A DNA stretch of 22,708 nt from a virus: IMG/VR virus record IMGVR_UViG_3300032214_000929, positions 1-22,708 of that record. One strand, given 5' to 3'. Below the pieces are notes generated by a model. It did not search any database and was not told the origin of the DNA. It was given only the letters and a program-made list of their open reading frames with translations. Positions within the stretch are counted from its first letter, which is position 1. Every line of letters begins with the position of its first letter. Positions 22,650 through 22,708 of the stretch are shown here, piece by piece. The translations under genes were made by a program, and so were the position numbers.

Positions 22650-22708
22650 TTATTGAGGGAAGCCTTGACCAAAACGTCTTCCATTAGACAAACCTGTTAC
22701 TGGAGGTA
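22650..22708 (-). CDS. C-terminal end of an upstream structural gene (partial)
   Basis: The frame entering from the right edge reads PPVTGLSNGRRFGQGFPQ and then TAA at 22652-22650. The end lies 40 bases before the 1157-residue gene, on the same strand, and is presumably part of the same operon. Only 18 residues are visible, so the product cannot be identified; a head or connector protein is expected here by gene order. Confidence 0.6.
   Translation of the reverse strand, partial: PPVTGLSNGRRFGQGFPQ

Overview
The window looks like part of the genome of a tailed double-stranded DNA phage with a long tail (siphovirus-like), infecting an AT-rich bacterium. The evidence is a terminase, an HK97-type portal, a neck and tail-completion pair, a tail tube protein, a frameshifted tail assembly chaperone, a tape measure protein and large tail-tip proteins. 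TGA is used as a stop (for example at the end of the large terminase), so the standard bacterial code applies. Several promoters match the sigma-70 consensus exactly. I see no integrase, rRNA, tRNA, CRISPR array or insertion sequence, and the host cannot be named from this window.

Layout. Positions 1-959 hold small unknown genes: a partial Cys-rich ORF and a 97-residue gene on the minus strand, and 82- and 48-residue genes on the plus strand, with a divergent promoter pair between them. A bidirectional terminator (963-994) separates them from a minus-strand packaging operon, read right to left from 6318 to 1036: HTH regulator, phage sigma factor, small terminase, large terminase, two paralogous HNH endonucleases, portal. 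A control segment (about 6319-8664) follows. It has two self-contained plus-strand cassettes (promoter, gene, terminator), a minus-strand AT-hook protein under a promoter with an embedded dyad, a single DnaA-box match and a probable small RNA. From 22708 down to 8665 runs a second minus-strand operon: the end of an unknown gene, a 1157-residue repeat-rich fibre-like protein, HK97-gp10-like and DUF3168-like neck/tail-completion proteins, tail tube, chaperone (G and GT forms), tape measure, and two very large tail/tip proteins. Capsid and prohead protease genes are absent and probably lie beyond the right edge, so the head genes are split from terminase and portal.

How it works together. Most adjacent minus-strand genes overlap by 1 or 4 bases (TAATG, ATGA), so the two late operons are probably translationally coupled. 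An HTH protein and a sigma factor open the packaging operon. The most notable signals are: (1) three separate genes in which a good -35/-10 pair ends exactly 6 bases before the ATG, predicting leaderless mRNAs; (2) a canonical A AAA AAC -1 frameshift site giving a 184-residue chaperone fusion; (3) a predicted ~73-nt RNA complementary to the ribosome binding site and start codon of a distant phage gene; (4) a portal with an extra C-terminal module.
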